This document shows, in pieces, positions 9,701 through 17,786 of a stretch of 64,000 bases of DNA. The notes beneath the pieces are model-generated. The model saw only the letters and a list, made by a program, of their open reading frames with translations. It searched no databases and had not been told where the DNA came from. Source of the stretch: JANSWP01 sp041941305 (GTDB lineage: Bacteria; Bacteroidota; Bacteroidia; Chitinophagales; Saprospiraceae); assembly GCA_041941305.1 (NCBI GenBank), contig JBGTQJ010000026.1, positions 69,288 through 133,287 of the forward strand. Direction: 5' to 3'. Each line of letters begins with the position of its first letter. Positions within the stretch are counted from its first letter, which is position 1. A program made the position numbers and the translations under genes.

Positions 9701-9823
9701 AAAGTTGAGGCGCGTAATTGGACCTTTTGGATGGTATCCATTTCAATTATAGGCATTTGCATTCTGAGCTTATTTTTATATAAAAAGCTTAAAATTTCAA
9801 GGAATTCAAATTCCCAAATTTAA
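6770..9823 (+). CDS. Exported, membrane-anchored TPR-CHAT protein (caspase-like)
   Basis: A 1017-residue protein from the ATG at 6770, which starts a good signal peptide (MKNITSLLFLSFLPCLIFSQ); the frame runs open to 6674 but that extension is not signal-like. Residues ~25-420 are tetratricopeptide repeats (for example YYHLNNYETAIQHYKEALKI). After a helical middle comes a CHAT domain (~715-990) with the catalytic pair visible: His838 in HFATHG and Cys883 in SACETG. A single membrane helix follows (WTFWMVSISIIGICILSLFL) with a basic tail. CHAT is a caspase-relative (separase/caspase fold) peptidase domain. With signal peptide and C-terminal anchor, the CHAT domain should face the periplasm, unlike cytoplasmic CHAT effectors. 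Substrate unknown. An OmpA-like gene follows 28 nt later. Confidence 0.88.
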   Translation: MKNITSLLFLSFLPCLIFSQNYADTILAIQSLALGDSLLSVKEPSFETAINHYKKAKDIYKDLNLWEAYLDAGLKEGNVYLKRSFRNPEKAIAIFDACKTTVNDQEPSLNLALHHHRTGVAYYHLNNYETAIQHYKEALKIRRAHLEENHIDIYRSLFAIGTAYEFFGNYEESVPYLKNALIIIEKLDDKKRLGSLYQRLSESHRKIGDYSQSIQFTRNAIKILETTLGRNSLEVANLINGIGVTYMDQNLTDEALAAYQEAMGIYQSINDEVGIANVYNNFGSIYYLKKEYKKAITNFKKSLTKNKAIKNRDIFHIANNHTNLGLAYDELKAYEQALFHHQKAFSIGRETVHSDYHFSNFVYLLNLGDTYSNQKKYDDALAYFQKAIFTLLPDFRDTAIFKNPNLEAQKSIGDKYNLRAILGIKAKTIAKMARERRHKVLFEEALKTYRLVAKVLDLMREDHTAESSKLFWTEETIPVYEDAIRVCVELFELTQDKAYLKEAFDFSEKSKSIVLLEAMRDSEAKQYAGIPDSLISKEKYLKKKLAEFEEGLFYERQYESPDAKRIEALEKSIFNNTLAYNDLIEQLEKEHPDYHSMKYDMTTAGVAEVQSWLRDSQAMLSYFPGDSVLFTFKIGKNDIEVLSKQINDLDYWVSAFHKSIYTYFLDSDQTPDLYQKISADYTKSAYELYDQLIRPLGALPNDLIIVPGGVLGYVPFEALLFEPVVTSVIDYKAFQYLVKKHTISYSYSATLLREMLREKRQPKHRKLLAFAPTFEVSSNSPILARGVRGELNPLKFNIEEAEAISQLFGGKFYSGEQASIQNFEKEAWKYSLLHFATHGKADDENPHFSFLAFTPTDSTNSLLYVSDLYNQELCADLVTLSACETGIGKLYRGEGIASLARGFSYAGARSIVTTLWSVSDKKMAALMELFYQNLKSGKSKDIALRDAKLDYLKDRDNYSSHPYFWAAAIPIGDMHPVKVEARNWTFWMVSISIIGICILSLFLYKKLKISRNSNSQI

Positions 9824-9851
9824 AGGGCGTTATTTTTGAAATTGATTTAAA

Positions 9852-11063
9852 ATGAAGCATGCCTGTACCCTACTTCTTTGTTTGCTCTATTCAACTTTTT
9901 ATTCATTTACCCAAAATCTCATTCCCAATCCTAGTTTCGAAGATGTCAATATTTGCATCAAATACAATGAACCCTGTGCACCAAAAGCCTGGCGTTCTTC
10001 TGTTCTGAAAAACTTCTATTATTTCGAATATTTGGCAATTCAGGGAAAGGCAATCCCTCCTGTTGATGGCAATCGTTCTGTAGCCTTTACGATGTATTTA
10101 GAAGGAAAAGATTACGAGCGAAAGTTTATTCAGGCGCCGCTCATTTGTGAATTAAAAAAAGGAGAGACCTACCGATTGCGTTTCCACTATTTGGTCAAGG
10201 AATGTATGGTTGGGACATTTGGTATATTTTTCACAGATAGCCTGGCTATTTATGATGATAATGAACCCATGAAACTGGTAAAGCCCCAAGTCCTTATTGA
10301 AGTTCCTAAAGATGCAGAAGCAGGAAAATGGATTGAAGCAAGTGCAGAATTTGTGGCCCAAGGTGGCGAGAAGGGGATTATTTTAGGCAATTTTAATGAT
10401 GATGAGGAAACCATTATTCATCCTGCCAAAGGGATTCGAAAAAAAGATTTCGAAACCTGCAAAAAGCGAAGAATCTACTTTCGATTTGACCAAATCAGCC
10501 TTGAGCCAATCAACCCTTCTACACATAAAGATTGCTATCTGGAAAGAAATTTACACCACATTTATGAAGATTCTGTAAAGCATTTAAAGGACGAAGTAGT
10601 ACTTATTCCCGATTGGACAGAAACCATTGTCAAAAAGGAAAACAAGGACACTGCTTTTACACAAATTCCCGAAAAAACAATTGTTATCGCTGAGGATACG
10701 ATAGTGGCAAATGAGGTTTTCATTTTTTCAAACATCAATTTTGAAACGAATAGTGCGCGATTATTGCCTTCTTCCTATCGTCCATTAGAACAAGTATTGG
10801 AAGCAATGCGAATGCACCCAGAATTTAAACTAAAAATAACTGGTCATACTGACAATATCGGTTCTCAAAAAGTCAATCAGTGGCTTTCAGAAAAACGCGC
10901 CAATGCGGTAGAAGAATTTTTAAAAAACCAGGGCATTCACAAAAACAGATTGGAGGTGTTTGGAAAAGGGGAATCAGAACCTGTAGCACAAAATGACACT
11001 GAAAAAGGGCGATTTTTAAATAGACGGGTGGAGTTTATCTTTGTGGAAAGAGACTACAAATGA
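9852..11063 (+). CDS. OmpA-family outer-membrane/peptidoglycan-binding protein with N-terminal carbohydrate-binding-like domain
   Basis: A 403-residue exported protein: signal peptide 1-21 (MKHACTLLLCLLYSTFYSFT), then LIPNPSFEDV, the start of a ~200-residue jelly-roll-like domain seen in many Bacteroidota OmpA proteins. A linker leads to a C-terminal OmpA domain (~290-400) with NINFETNSARLLPSS, ITGHTDNIGS, LSEKRANAVEEFL and GRFLNRRVEF. This domain binds peptidoglycan meso-DAP non-covalently and tethers the envelope. It lies 28 nt after the CHAT gene and its stop overlaps the next start (ATGA), so the three genes 6770-11524 are probably one transcript. Confidence 0.85.
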   Translation: MKHACTLLLCLLYSTFYSFTQNLIPNPSFEDVNICIKYNEPCAPKAWRSSVLKNFYYFEYLAIQGKAIPPVDGNRSVAFTMYLEGKDYERKFIQAPLICELKKGETYRLRFHYLVKECMVGTFGIFFTDSLAIYDDNEPMKLVKPQVLIEVPKDAEAGKWIEASAEFVAQGGEKGIILGNFNDDEETIIHPAKGIRKKDFETCKKRRIYFRFDQISLEPINPSTHKDCYLERNLHHIYEDSVKHLKDEVVLIPDWTETIVKKENKDTAFTQIPEKTIVIAEDTIVANEVFIFSNINFETNSARLLPSSYRPLEQVLEAMRMHPEFKLKITGHTDNIGSQKVNQWLSEKRANAVEEFLKNQGIHKNRLEVFGKGESEPVAQNDTEKGRFLNRRVEFIFVERDYK

Positions 11064-11524
11064 TAGACATCCAGATAGCCCAATCTTCTGCACAAATCCA
11101 GGGAATCAAAGCACTGCTTGAAGCATACGCCAAACTTCGAAATCACGACGCTGCATTGGGAAATTTTCAAAAAGAACTCAAAGAGCTTCCTGGAAAATAT
11201 GCTCCTCCTTCAGGACAGCTCCTTATTGCTTATGTTGAAGGAAAACCAGCAGGATGTGTCGCTTTTCAGCAAATTGAAGTTCGGGTTTGTGAAATGAAAA
11301 GGCTATTTGTCAGCAAAAGATTCCAGGGTTTGGGTATAGGAAAGCAACTCGTTTCAAGATTGATAGCAGAAGCCAAAGAAGCTGGATATGACATCATGCG
11401 TCTGGATACACATCCCTGGATGACGACTGCCCAAAACTTGTATCAAGGCTTTGGATTTTATGAGATTGAGGCATATAATGATAATCCGACAATAGGCATC
11501 CGCTTCTTTGAATTGAATCTATAG
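11060..11524 (+). CDS. GNAT-family N-acetyltransferase
   Basis: A 154-residue GNAT acetyltransferase. The acetyl-CoA pyrophosphate loop is KRFQGLGIGKQLV (Q/RxxGxG/A), after the strand EMKRLFVSKRF; C-terminal motif B contains AQNLYQGFGFYEI. Start overlaps the OmpA stop by four bases (ATGA), so translation is likely coupled. The acceptor substrate cannot be inferred; the cytoplasmic enzyme has no obvious link to its exported neighbours. Confidence 0.85.
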   Translation: MIDIQIAQSSAQIQGIKALLEAYAKLRNHDAALGNFQKELKELPGKYAPPSGQLLIAYVEGKPAGCVAFQQIEVRVCEMKRLFVSKRFQGLGIGKQLVSRLIAEAKEAGYDIMRLDTHPWMTTAQNLYQGFGFYEIEAYNDNPTIGIRFFELNL

Positions 11525-11535
11525 TAGGAACTCAT

Positions 11536-12135
11536 TCAAATTTTTCTTTCCTGATACCACAAAATCGCCTTCGCCTCTATCTCTTTAATAAATTCGTTTT
11601 TACCCGCATTATACTCCATGCCATCTTTCCAGTTTTTAAGCGAGAGTGCTTGTTTTAGTTGTGCATATCGTTCCTTGACATTTGGGTAAGTCCTTAAATA
11701 ATCCCTAAATGCAATGTGCCTTGTCCAGTCTGGAACGCCAAATTCCCAAACATGCACATGCGCATATCTTAAATGGTTTATAGCCTCATGAGGTATAGTG
11801 GCGTCCTTGCCAAATATTTGAGGAAACTGACGCTCATTAGCTTCATCTTTCAACCTTACAAAAAGTCTTCGATTGGGCATGCGCTCATTAAATACTTGAT
11901 AATAGATGTATTTTTTGTGGGGAAGTATTTTTTCTACTATTTCATCAAGTAGCCTCTCTTCTTGAATACCTACTAAAATATCAATGACAGGCTTTGCTGC
12001 CAAGCCTTCAACTGAAGTACTACCAAAGTGTTCAATTACAGGGTAATATGCTTCTAAGAGGATGGAAAGTTCCTTTTTCAATTGTTCGAATTGGTTTTCC
12101 CATAGGGGGTTATAAGGTTCTATTTTTATTTTCAT
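11536..12135 (-). CDS. GrpB-family protein (UPF0157, nucleotidyltransferase fold)
   Basis: A ~199-residue protein of the GrpB/UPF0157 family: YNPLWENQFEQLKKEL at the N-terminus and the conserved HFGSTSVEGLAAKPVIDILV block, which carries the GS...D.DILV-like nucleotidyltransferase signature, then RLFVRL and HVHVWE.G. The family is related to minimal nucleotidyltransferases; its biological role is poorly known. I start at MKIKIEPYNP (12135), the family N-terminus; three extra codons to 12144 are possible. Convergent with the GNAT gene (11-nt gap) and divergent from the cysteine synthase gene (24 nt). Confidence 0.85.
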   Translation of the reverse strand: MKIKIEPYNPLWENQFEQLKKELSILLEAYYPVIEHFGSTSVEGLAAKPVIDILVGIQEERLLDEIVEKILPHKKYIYYQVFNERMPNRRLFVRLKDEANERQFPQIFGKDATIPHEAINHLRYAHVHVWEFGVPDWTRHIAFRDYLRTYPNVKERYAQLKQALSLKNWKDGMEYNAGKNEFIKEIEAKAILWYQERKI

Positions 12136-12159
12136 AAGCACCAAAAATAATATTCAAAC

Positions 12160-13065
12160 ATGATAGGAAATACACCTCTAATCAAACTGGAAAAACTACC
12201 AACACCAGGATCTGCCGAAGTATGGGTAAAATATGAAGGCGGCAATCCTACTGGAAGTATGAAAGATCGCATGGCGCTTTCCATGATTGAAGGTGCAGAA
12301 AGGAGGGGCGATCTTCTACCAGGTGGTACAGTCGTTGAATATACTGGGGGAAGTACTGGTAGTTCGCTGGCTATGGTCTGTGCTAAAAAAGGGTATAAAG
12401 CCCATTTTGTTTCTTCGGATGCTTTTGCAGAAGAAAAAATTCGAACGATGGAAGCTTTTGGAGCTAAAGTAGAAATCATTCCGAGCGATAATGGTCAACT
12501 AACCGCTCAGTTGATCAATGACATGATCTCAAGGGCAAAAGAATTGAGCAAAGCCCCTAACACTTTTTGGCCAGATCAAGTCAATAATGTCGACAATCGA
12601 AATGCTTATCATAAAATAGCTAAGGAGATCATGGATGTTTTGGGTAATGATATTGACGAATTTGTTACAGCAGTAGGAGGCGGAGGGTGCTTTTCTGGCA
12701 ATTCAGAAATATTTAAAAAAGAAATTCCGCATATTCGATGTATTGCAGTAGAACCATATCATGTCCGCAATATTTCGGGAGGAGATACTTCTGGAACTCA
12801 TAAACTGGAAGGAATTGGATTGTCTTTTATTCCCTCCATTTTTAGAGCAGACTTGGTAGATGAAGTAATTTCGGTCAAAGATGAGGATGCCTACGAAACA
12901 GCACAGAACCTAGCTAAAAAAGAGGGCATCTTTGGAGGCATTACCTCAGGTGCAAATGTTTGGGCAGCACTTCAAAGAGCAAAAACATTGGGCGCGGATA
13001 AAAAAATTGTGACGGTAGTGATTGATTCAGGGCTTAGGTATTTGGATGGAGATTTGTATCGGTAA
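12160..13065 (+). CDS. Cysteine synthase / O-acetylserine sulfhydrylase-family PLP enzyme
   Basis: A 301-residue fold-type II PLP enzyme. IGNTPLIKLEKL opens the chain; the PLP lysine lies in PTGSMKDRMA (about residue 43); the substrate loop is EYTGGSTGSSLA; the PLP-phosphate loop is AVGGGGCFSGNSE, and the late GITSGAN motif is present. This is the cysteine synthase/cystathionine-beta-synthase family. The chain is short at both ends (no C-terminal CBS or regulatory domain), so a cysteine synthase-like reaction is likely but substrate specificity is inferred. Convergent with the Omp85 gene, only 9 nt apart. The N-terminus starts directly at the IGNTPL motif; a few upstream codons may be missing. 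Confidence 0.85.
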   Translation: MIGNTPLIKLEKLPTPGSAEVWVKYEGGNPTGSMKDRMALSMIEGAERRGDLLPGGTVVEYTGGSTGSSLAMVCAKKGYKAHFVSSDAFAEEKIRTMEAFGAKVEIIPSDNGQLTAQLINDMISRAKELSKAPNTFWPDQVNNVDNRNAYHKIAKEIMDVLGNDIDEFVTAVGGGGCFSGNSEIFKKEIPHIRCIAVEPYHVRNISGGDTSGTHKLEGIGLSFIPSIFRADLVDEVISVKDEDAYETAQNLAKKEGIFGGITSGANVWAALQRAKTLGADKKIVTVVIDSGLRYLDGDLYR

Positions 13066-13074
13066 ATAAATCCA

Positions 13075-14886
13075 TCAAAAATAACTCACATACCCAAAGT
13101 GTATCTTCGGATTTCGAAAATCGGGTTGGCTGCCATCTTGACCACCTACTGCCAGACTAACTCCAAAAACCCCCGCATTCGTTTCGAAATTCATCCCCAA
13201 ACCAAAACCAAAAGGGCGATCAAATCTGCGCTTTCCGACTATACGGTCTTCCAGATAAGCATAATCACCAAATAAATTGAAATAGGAATTTTGTCCAATT
13301 AGTAAGCGATATTCCAAAGTAAAAACAGCATAAAATGTAGCAAAGAGAGATTCTTCATCAAAACCACGCAGTAAGTGATTGCCGCCAATACGGTATTGTT
13401 CATTTTGATAGATGGGGTTTTCCGAGACGATGAGTCCACTTTGTCCTCCAATTAAAAGCGTGCTTCTTTGTGCCAATGGAAAGAAGCGCTCAACTTTACC
13501 ATCAAATTTGTACTGAAAGGTCTTGATGTTCAAGGTATCATAAAAGTCTTCGCGAACGTTCAAAATCGCTTGATTTTCTTTGATTTGCTTAATCCCCGCA
13601 CCGGCTTTGACAAAAAATCGCCAGCCTTTACGAGGATTAAAGCGATAGTCGAGTTGCTGCCAGGAGTACTCCAAACCATAAGTAGAATTGTTCACATCCA
13701 GATTATTGGGAAGGCTTCCCTGTTTGATTCGATTGGTATCTACAGAAAGCAGATTGGAATTGGTATTGTTCCAAAAAGCTTTAAGGTAGTTACCTCCTTC
13801 CAATAAATACTGAATGCCAAAATCGAAAATGACATCTGAATAGGTAGAATCCCGCTTGTATTGGTTGAATTTTAAATCTACACCAAAGGGTAAATCAAGA
13901 ATGTATGGATATGCAAATTGCAATTCGAGTTCCTGTGTGGCAGGTCGCAATCTTTCAAAAGATGCATAGACCTTTTCGCCCAATCCAAATTGATTTTCCA
14001 ATTCAGCATTAAACGTTCCTGTAAGTAGAAGGCGATTGTCTTCATTGTTATTATTGGGTAAAACACCAATGAGGAAATCAAAACGGCTGGCTTTTTTCTT
14101 TTCCAAAAAGAGGTTAATACTCGCTTTGTCTTCCAAAAAAGTAACTGTTGGTGGCACCTTTTCTTTTAAAAACGGCAATTCACGCAAACGGTCCCGTATT
14201 TGCAGAATTTTCTTCTTGCTATAAAGCGCTCCTTCCTTGATACCCAGGTAATTTTTCAAATAGGTATTGGATATTTTTACGTCTCCCTTGACATTCAAAC
14301 TATCAATCAAAACCAACTTTCCTTTATTCATAAAGAGCTGAGCGTCAATTTTATTTTCGGAAATTGAAATACTATCCAGCCAGATATTTGCAAAAGGATA
14401 TCCATTGTTTTCAGCATATTCCAACAACTTTTCCTGCAAGGCTGCTAATTCGTAATATTCAAAAAGTTTATTTTGATACAACCTTTCAAAAAAACCAACC
14501 TGGCTTAAAAACACAGCCTCCACATTGCCATTTTTCAAATTTGCCCATTGATACTTATCCCCAAAGTGCATATAGGCAATGAAAACACTGTCCTGATTGT
14601 GCAATTCATCTACAGAAGCTTCGAGGTATGCCTGATTGTGCAATCGAAGTAAGATTTGTTTTAACTCGCTCTTTAAACTGAGGGAATCGGCAAAGTTCGT
14701 CTGGTAGTTTATCTTTTCGGTGAGGAAGGAAATTTCTTTATCAAGCGGCTGAATATCAAGTAGGTAGGTGGTTTGTGAAATAAGCTGAACCTTAAATAAC
14801 AATAGAAGGCAACAAAAAAACCAAATTCTCAAGGGATGATGAAAGATGAAAGATGAAGGATGAATAATCAGAGGAAAAAATGCCAT
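13075..14886 (-). CDS. Omp85/BamA-TamA-family outer-membrane protein
   Basis: A 603-residue exported protein. After an unusual N-terminus, the hydrophobic LRIWFFCCLLLLFKVQLISQ segment serves as signal peptide. Residues ~60-270 hold POTRA-like repeats (for example LVLIDSLNVKGDVKISNTYL and REGALYSKKKIL-type turns). Residues ~275-603 form the barrel, with the Omp85 lid motif YRIGGNHLLRGFDEES (RGF) and a terminal aromatic strand ending KIHFGYVSYF. It acts in membrane-protein or lipid insertion, or surface translocation; one or two POTRAs suggest a TamA/surface-antigen type rather than BamA itself. The first ~18 residues are encoded by a GATGAAA tandem repeat (14835-14865) and may not be native. 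Confidence 0.8.
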   Translation of the reverse strand: MAFFPLIIHPSSFIFHHPLRIWFFCCLLLLFKVQLISQTTYLLDIQPLDKEISFLTEKINYQTNFADSLSLKSELKQILLRLHNQAYLEASVDELHNQDSVFIAYMHFGDKYQWANLKNGNVEAVFLSQVGFFERLYQNKLFEYYELAALQEKLLEYAENNGYPFANIWLDSISISENKIDAQLFMNKGKLVLIDSLNVKGDVKISNTYLKNYLGIKEGALYSKKKILQIRDRLRELPFLKEKVPPTVTFLEDKASINLFLEKKKASRFDFLIGVLPNNNNEDNRLLLTGTFNAELENQFGLGEKVYASFERLRPATQELELQFAYPYILDLPFGVDLKFNQYKRDSTYSDVIFDFGIQYLLEGGNYLKAFWNNTNSNLLSVDTNRIKQGSLPNNLDVNNSTYGLEYSWQQLDYRFNPRKGWRFFVKAGAGIKQIKENQAILNVREDFYDTLNIKTFQYKFDGKVERFFPLAQRSTLLIGGQSGLIVSENPIYQNEQYRIGGNHLLRGFDEESLFATFYAVFTLEYRLLIGQNSYFNLFGDYAYLEDRIVGKRRFDRPFGFGLGMNFETNAGVFGVSLAVGGQDGSQPDFRNPKIHFGYVSYF

Positions 14887-15013
14887 AAACTTGAAACGTT
14901 CATCTTTGGGTTTGATTTTAGAAATAAGTGATTTAGAAAATCATTCGTTTCCAATCTTACAAAAAACGTTTCGGCAAGATAAAAACAATCGGTAGTATAG
15001 ACTTGGTGAGTTT

Positions 15014-15994
15014 TCAATTTTGGTTTCCTTCAAAAAACCGCTGTTGCTTTTGCATTTTAAGGATGGGATTCTCCCAAATCTTTATCGTTTTATCCAATCC
15101 GGCAGTAGCCAGTATTTTTCCAGCTTTATCAAAAGCCAGGGCTGAAACTTCAGATCTTTCATTTGAAACAAAACTGTACACTACTTTTCCCGAATCTACA
15201 TTCCAAAAAATCACTTTGCCATCAGCTCCACAAGATGCAAAGTATTGAGCATCCGGAATAAACTTTAAATCGTAAATTTCAGCAGTATGCCCTCTAAGGC
15301 GGTATTTAACCGACCAGTTTTTCGTTTCCCAGACAATAATATTTTTGCCAACAGTAGCCAATAAAAATTGCCCATCAGGACTAAAATCTAATTTCCCTAC
15401 CGACTCACTACCTTTTAGTTTCTTTATTATTTTTTGGCTTTGGACATCCCAAATTCGAAGCACTTTTTTTCCAGAAAAAGTAGCAATCCATTTTCCGTCT
15501 GAACTAAAGGACAAAGCTTTCACATCAGATTCATGTCCCTTTAGTGTTTGTACTGAACTATTGGCAATTAAATCCCAAACCTTGACGGAATTATCTCTGG
15601 ATGCACTGGCGAGTAGTCCTTTTTCAGTGCAAAAATCCAAATCTTCCACATGGTAATCGTGCTCTGTTAATTTTTTCTCCAATTTGAAATTCCAGCTATT
15701 CCAAACAAAAATTTCTGGTTCGCGACCTGCCGAAACCAAATAGTCACCTTGAGCGATCAGATCCCAAACCTGATCGTTATTGCCTTTAAGTTTTGCTAAA
15801 TTTTCTCCAGCTTCAACATCCCAGGTTTTAACAACATAATCATCACCAGCAGAAAAAACCGATTTTCCGTCATCTGAAATTGCCAACGCATTGATTCTTT
15901 CGGAATGCGCATTGGGAATGGATCGAATAAGGGTTTGGGCAGAAAGAAATGCAAATGACCCAAAGTAGCAAAGTAGAGAAATCCAGAATTTCAT
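15014..15994 (-). CDS. Exported WD40 beta-propeller protein
   Basis: A 326-residue protein with a signal peptide (MKFWISLLCYFGSFAFLSAQ) and then seven WD40-type repeats of ~40 residues filling the rest: DDYVVKTWDV, EIFVWNSWNF, DNSVKVWDLI, KKVLRIWDVQ, KNIIVWETKN, DGKVIFWNVD and DKTIKIWENP. Seven blades make one closed propeller with no other domain. These are protein-interaction platforms; an exported WD40 propeller is unusual outside Bacteroidota and related phyla. The partner is unknown. The divergent-free upstream gap holds two copies of a small palindrome (16012-16031, 16097-16116). Confidence 0.85.
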   Translation of the reverse strand: MKFWISLLCYFGSFAFLSAQTLIRSIPNAHSERINALAISDDGKSVFSAGDDYVVKTWDVEAGENLAKLKGNNDQVWDLIAQGDYLVSAGREPEIFVWNSWNFKLEKKLTEHDYHVEDLDFCTEKGLLASASRDNSVKVWDLIANSSVQTLKGHESDVKALSFSSDGKWIATFSGKKVLRIWDVQSQKIIKKLKGSESVGKLDFSPDGQFLLATVGKNIIVWETKNWSVKYRLRGHTAEIYDLKFIPDAQYFASCGADGKVIFWNVDSGKVVYSFVSNERSEVSALAFDKAGKILATAGLDKTIKIWENPILKMQKQQRFFEGNQN

Positions 15995-16011
15995 AATGAA
16001 TTTGAAGGTAG

Positions 16012-16031
16012 CACGGCTCTCCAGAGCCGTG
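16012..16031 (+). repeat. 20-bp palindrome CACGGCTCTCCAGAGCCGTG, copy 1
   Basis: Nine-bp arms CACGGCTCT/AGAGCCGTG around CC, preceded by GGTAG. Identical over 26 bp with the copy at 24219-24238 and the reverse complement of the copy at 16097-16116. Confidence 0.8.
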
Positions 16032-16096
16032 AAGCAAGTAAAGATGAATATTTGGGGATTTATTTTTCAAGGTTTTGGAAAACCCTTATGGGGAAA

Positions 16097-16116
16097 CACG
16101 GCTCTGGAGAGCCGTG
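16097..16116 (-). repeat. 20-bp palindrome, copy 2 (inverted relative to copy 1)
   Basis: Reads CACGGCTCTGGAGAGCCGTG on the plus strand, the reverse complement of copy 1. It ends 5 nt before the stop of the transglutaminase-like gene, so its transcript hairpin could act as a terminator or 3' end stabiliser. Confidence 0.8.
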
Positions 16117-16121
16117 GTACA

Positions 16122-17693
16122 TTAGTCTAAAAGAACTAATTGCACACTAGAACGCTTATACTTCGGCATTGCCATACCTGCTTCTGCGCCTATGTAGGTT
16201 GGATCACAAATGAGGTATTTTTCATCCTGATAGGTCACAAAATCTCCTGGCATGTCTGCTGAGAATTTCACGGCTGTTGCAACATGTTCTGGAAAGACCA
16301 AACCCAACACTTCCAAGCCTGTCAATTCCTTCACCAAAACAGCCAATAGTGCAGAACGATCTTCACAATCAGAATACGGATAATACAAGACCTCTTCCGG
16401 AAAGAAATATTTTTCCACACCAAATTGATCCTGATCCGTCTTATAATCAAAACCTTTTTGAATAAATGCCAACAGAAAATCTACTTTTTGCTTTTCAGTT
16501 TTGCCTTCCAGCATGGGGCTAAGGGCTTCTTTGAAAGAGGACATGGCTTCACTGCTTAAAGGAGCAGAAAGCGTGACATTAAATCCTACAGGAGGCATGT
16601 CTTCGTAAAAATCTACGAGGTTTTGATTGTATTGAATGTCAAAATGATGAACTTCTACATCCGTATAACTTACCGTTCTTGTCTTCAGCCTTTTGGGAAA
16701 ATTCATCGCTTCTGTAAAATTGAAATTAATGGCGTGGTTGTTATCCCTGTATTTCCCTTCATAGGTTTTAATGGAGGAAATATGACCATAATCGGGGTCG
16801 AAAGAATAGACGTAATACTTCAAACCCTCTACAGTCATATAGGGTGTATTGTACACTTCCTGAGGGCTCGGTAGTAATAAAAACAAAGCCGTGCGATTGA
16901 ATCCAATTTTGGATAAAAAACCGCTTTTATTCAACATAAAACAAGTAAACAAAACCTGCTCGTTGTAATGTCCCGGATACAATTCTTCAGCAAACTTCCG
17001 AACCGCCTGTACATAACCCCAATCATTCAGGTTCATTTTTTCTGAAACGGTCACAAACTGCATAACTGTTGGATAATAATCTGCTTCAGCCAATTCTTCC
17101 CATGCATCAGGAATACCGGAATTAAAAGGTTTTTCCAGATTAAAATCCAAACGACTATCAAATTGCAATGGTAAATCCAGACCATAAAATGGGACATTAA
17201 GCGTTCGCAATCTTCGTCCACCCTCGCTTTTTCGATCTTCAGAAACCGGGGCAGGTTTGAAGTCTTTATTGTCTTCATCAGCGCTGGTTCCACCTGGATT
17301 GATGATTTCACTTTGAATTTCCTGTGAACGATTACTTCGGTTTGGCGTAAATGTAGGTTCAGGAGCATTTGGTTGGACTGAGGGTTTGTCGGGATCTAAT
17401 GGAGAAGGGTTTCCAGCGTATACAGAAAAATCTTTCCAGCTATTTGCCATAAACCGTACGAAAGCACGGTCAATACTATCACGGAAATTTTTATGCTTCT
17501 CCTCAATGTGGTCTTTAAAGTTTTCAAACTTATCCATCATTTTATCAAAATCTGCGTCAAAATCACGCAATTCTTCTTCCGTCTTTTTCTGCTCTTCTAT
17601 TTGTGCATTTGCAGTCGTAAAAGCACAAGTTGCAAAACAAAGGCTGAGTGCTAAAATTTTAAAGACCACTTTATGATTGTATATGGAAATCAT
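16122..17693 (-). CDS. Exported protein with C-terminal transglutaminase-like domain
   Basis: A 523-residue exported protein; signal peptide to about residue 30 (ending TTANAQ), a charged coiled-coil stretch (~32-85), a Pro-rich linker (~90-150), a middle domain and a transglutaminase-like domain (~380-523). The triad is visible: Cys443 in YSDCEDRS, His470 in FPEHVATA, Asp497 in ICDPTY. Such domains in bacteria are usually peptidases or amide-bond-forming enzymes on envelope substrates; which one is not readable. It lies at the end of a same-strand run with the DUF4384-like (17787) and LPP20-like (18929) genes, with gaps of 93 and 224 nt. Confidence 0.8.
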   Translation of the reverse strand: MISIYNHKVVFKILALSLCFATCAFTTANAQIEEQKKTEEELRDFDADFDKMMDKFENFKDHIEEKHKNFRDSIDRAFVRFMANSWKDFSVYAGNPSPLDPDKPSVQPNAPEPTFTPNRSNRSQEIQSEIINPGGTSADEDNKDFKPAPVSEDRKSEGGRRLRTLNVPFYGLDLPLQFDSRLDFNLEKPFNSGIPDAWEELAEADYYPTVMQFVTVSEKMNLNDWGYVQAVRKFAEELYPGHYNEQVLFTCFMLNKSGFLSKIGFNRTALFLLLPSPQEVYNTPYMTVEGLKYYVYSFDPDYGHISSIKTYEGKYRDNNHAINFNFTEAMNFPKRLKTRTVSYTDVEVHHFDIQYNQNLVDFYEDMPPVGFNVTLSAPLSSEAMSSFKEALSPMLEGKTEKQKVDFLLAFIQKGFDYKTDQDQFGVEKYFFPEEVLYYPYSDCEDRSALLAVLVKELTGLEVLGLVFPEHVATAVKFSADMPGDFVTYQDEKYLICDPTYIGAEAGMAMPKYKRSSVQLVLLD

Positions 17694-17709
17694 TGTAGTT
17701 ATTTGAAAT

Positions 17710-17785
17710 GGTTACATTGCTATATTGTTATATGGCAATTGGGCAAACAATCTATTTATCAATACCGCCATATAACAATATAACC
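17710..17785. repeat. Inverted repeat between transglutaminase-like and DUF4384-like genes
   Basis: TATATTGTTATATGGC (17721-17736) pairs perfectly with GCCATATAACAATATA (17767-17782), and GGTTA/TAACC extend the arms. A 17-bp part (CATTGCTATATTGTTAT, 17715-17731) recurs as the reverse complement at 60242-60258. Confidence 0.6.
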
Positions 17786-17786
17786 A

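Noticed and set aside
16012..16116. CRISPR-like repeats
   Set aside because: Only two inverted palindromes with 65 bp between, not direct repeats with regular spacers; no cas genes.
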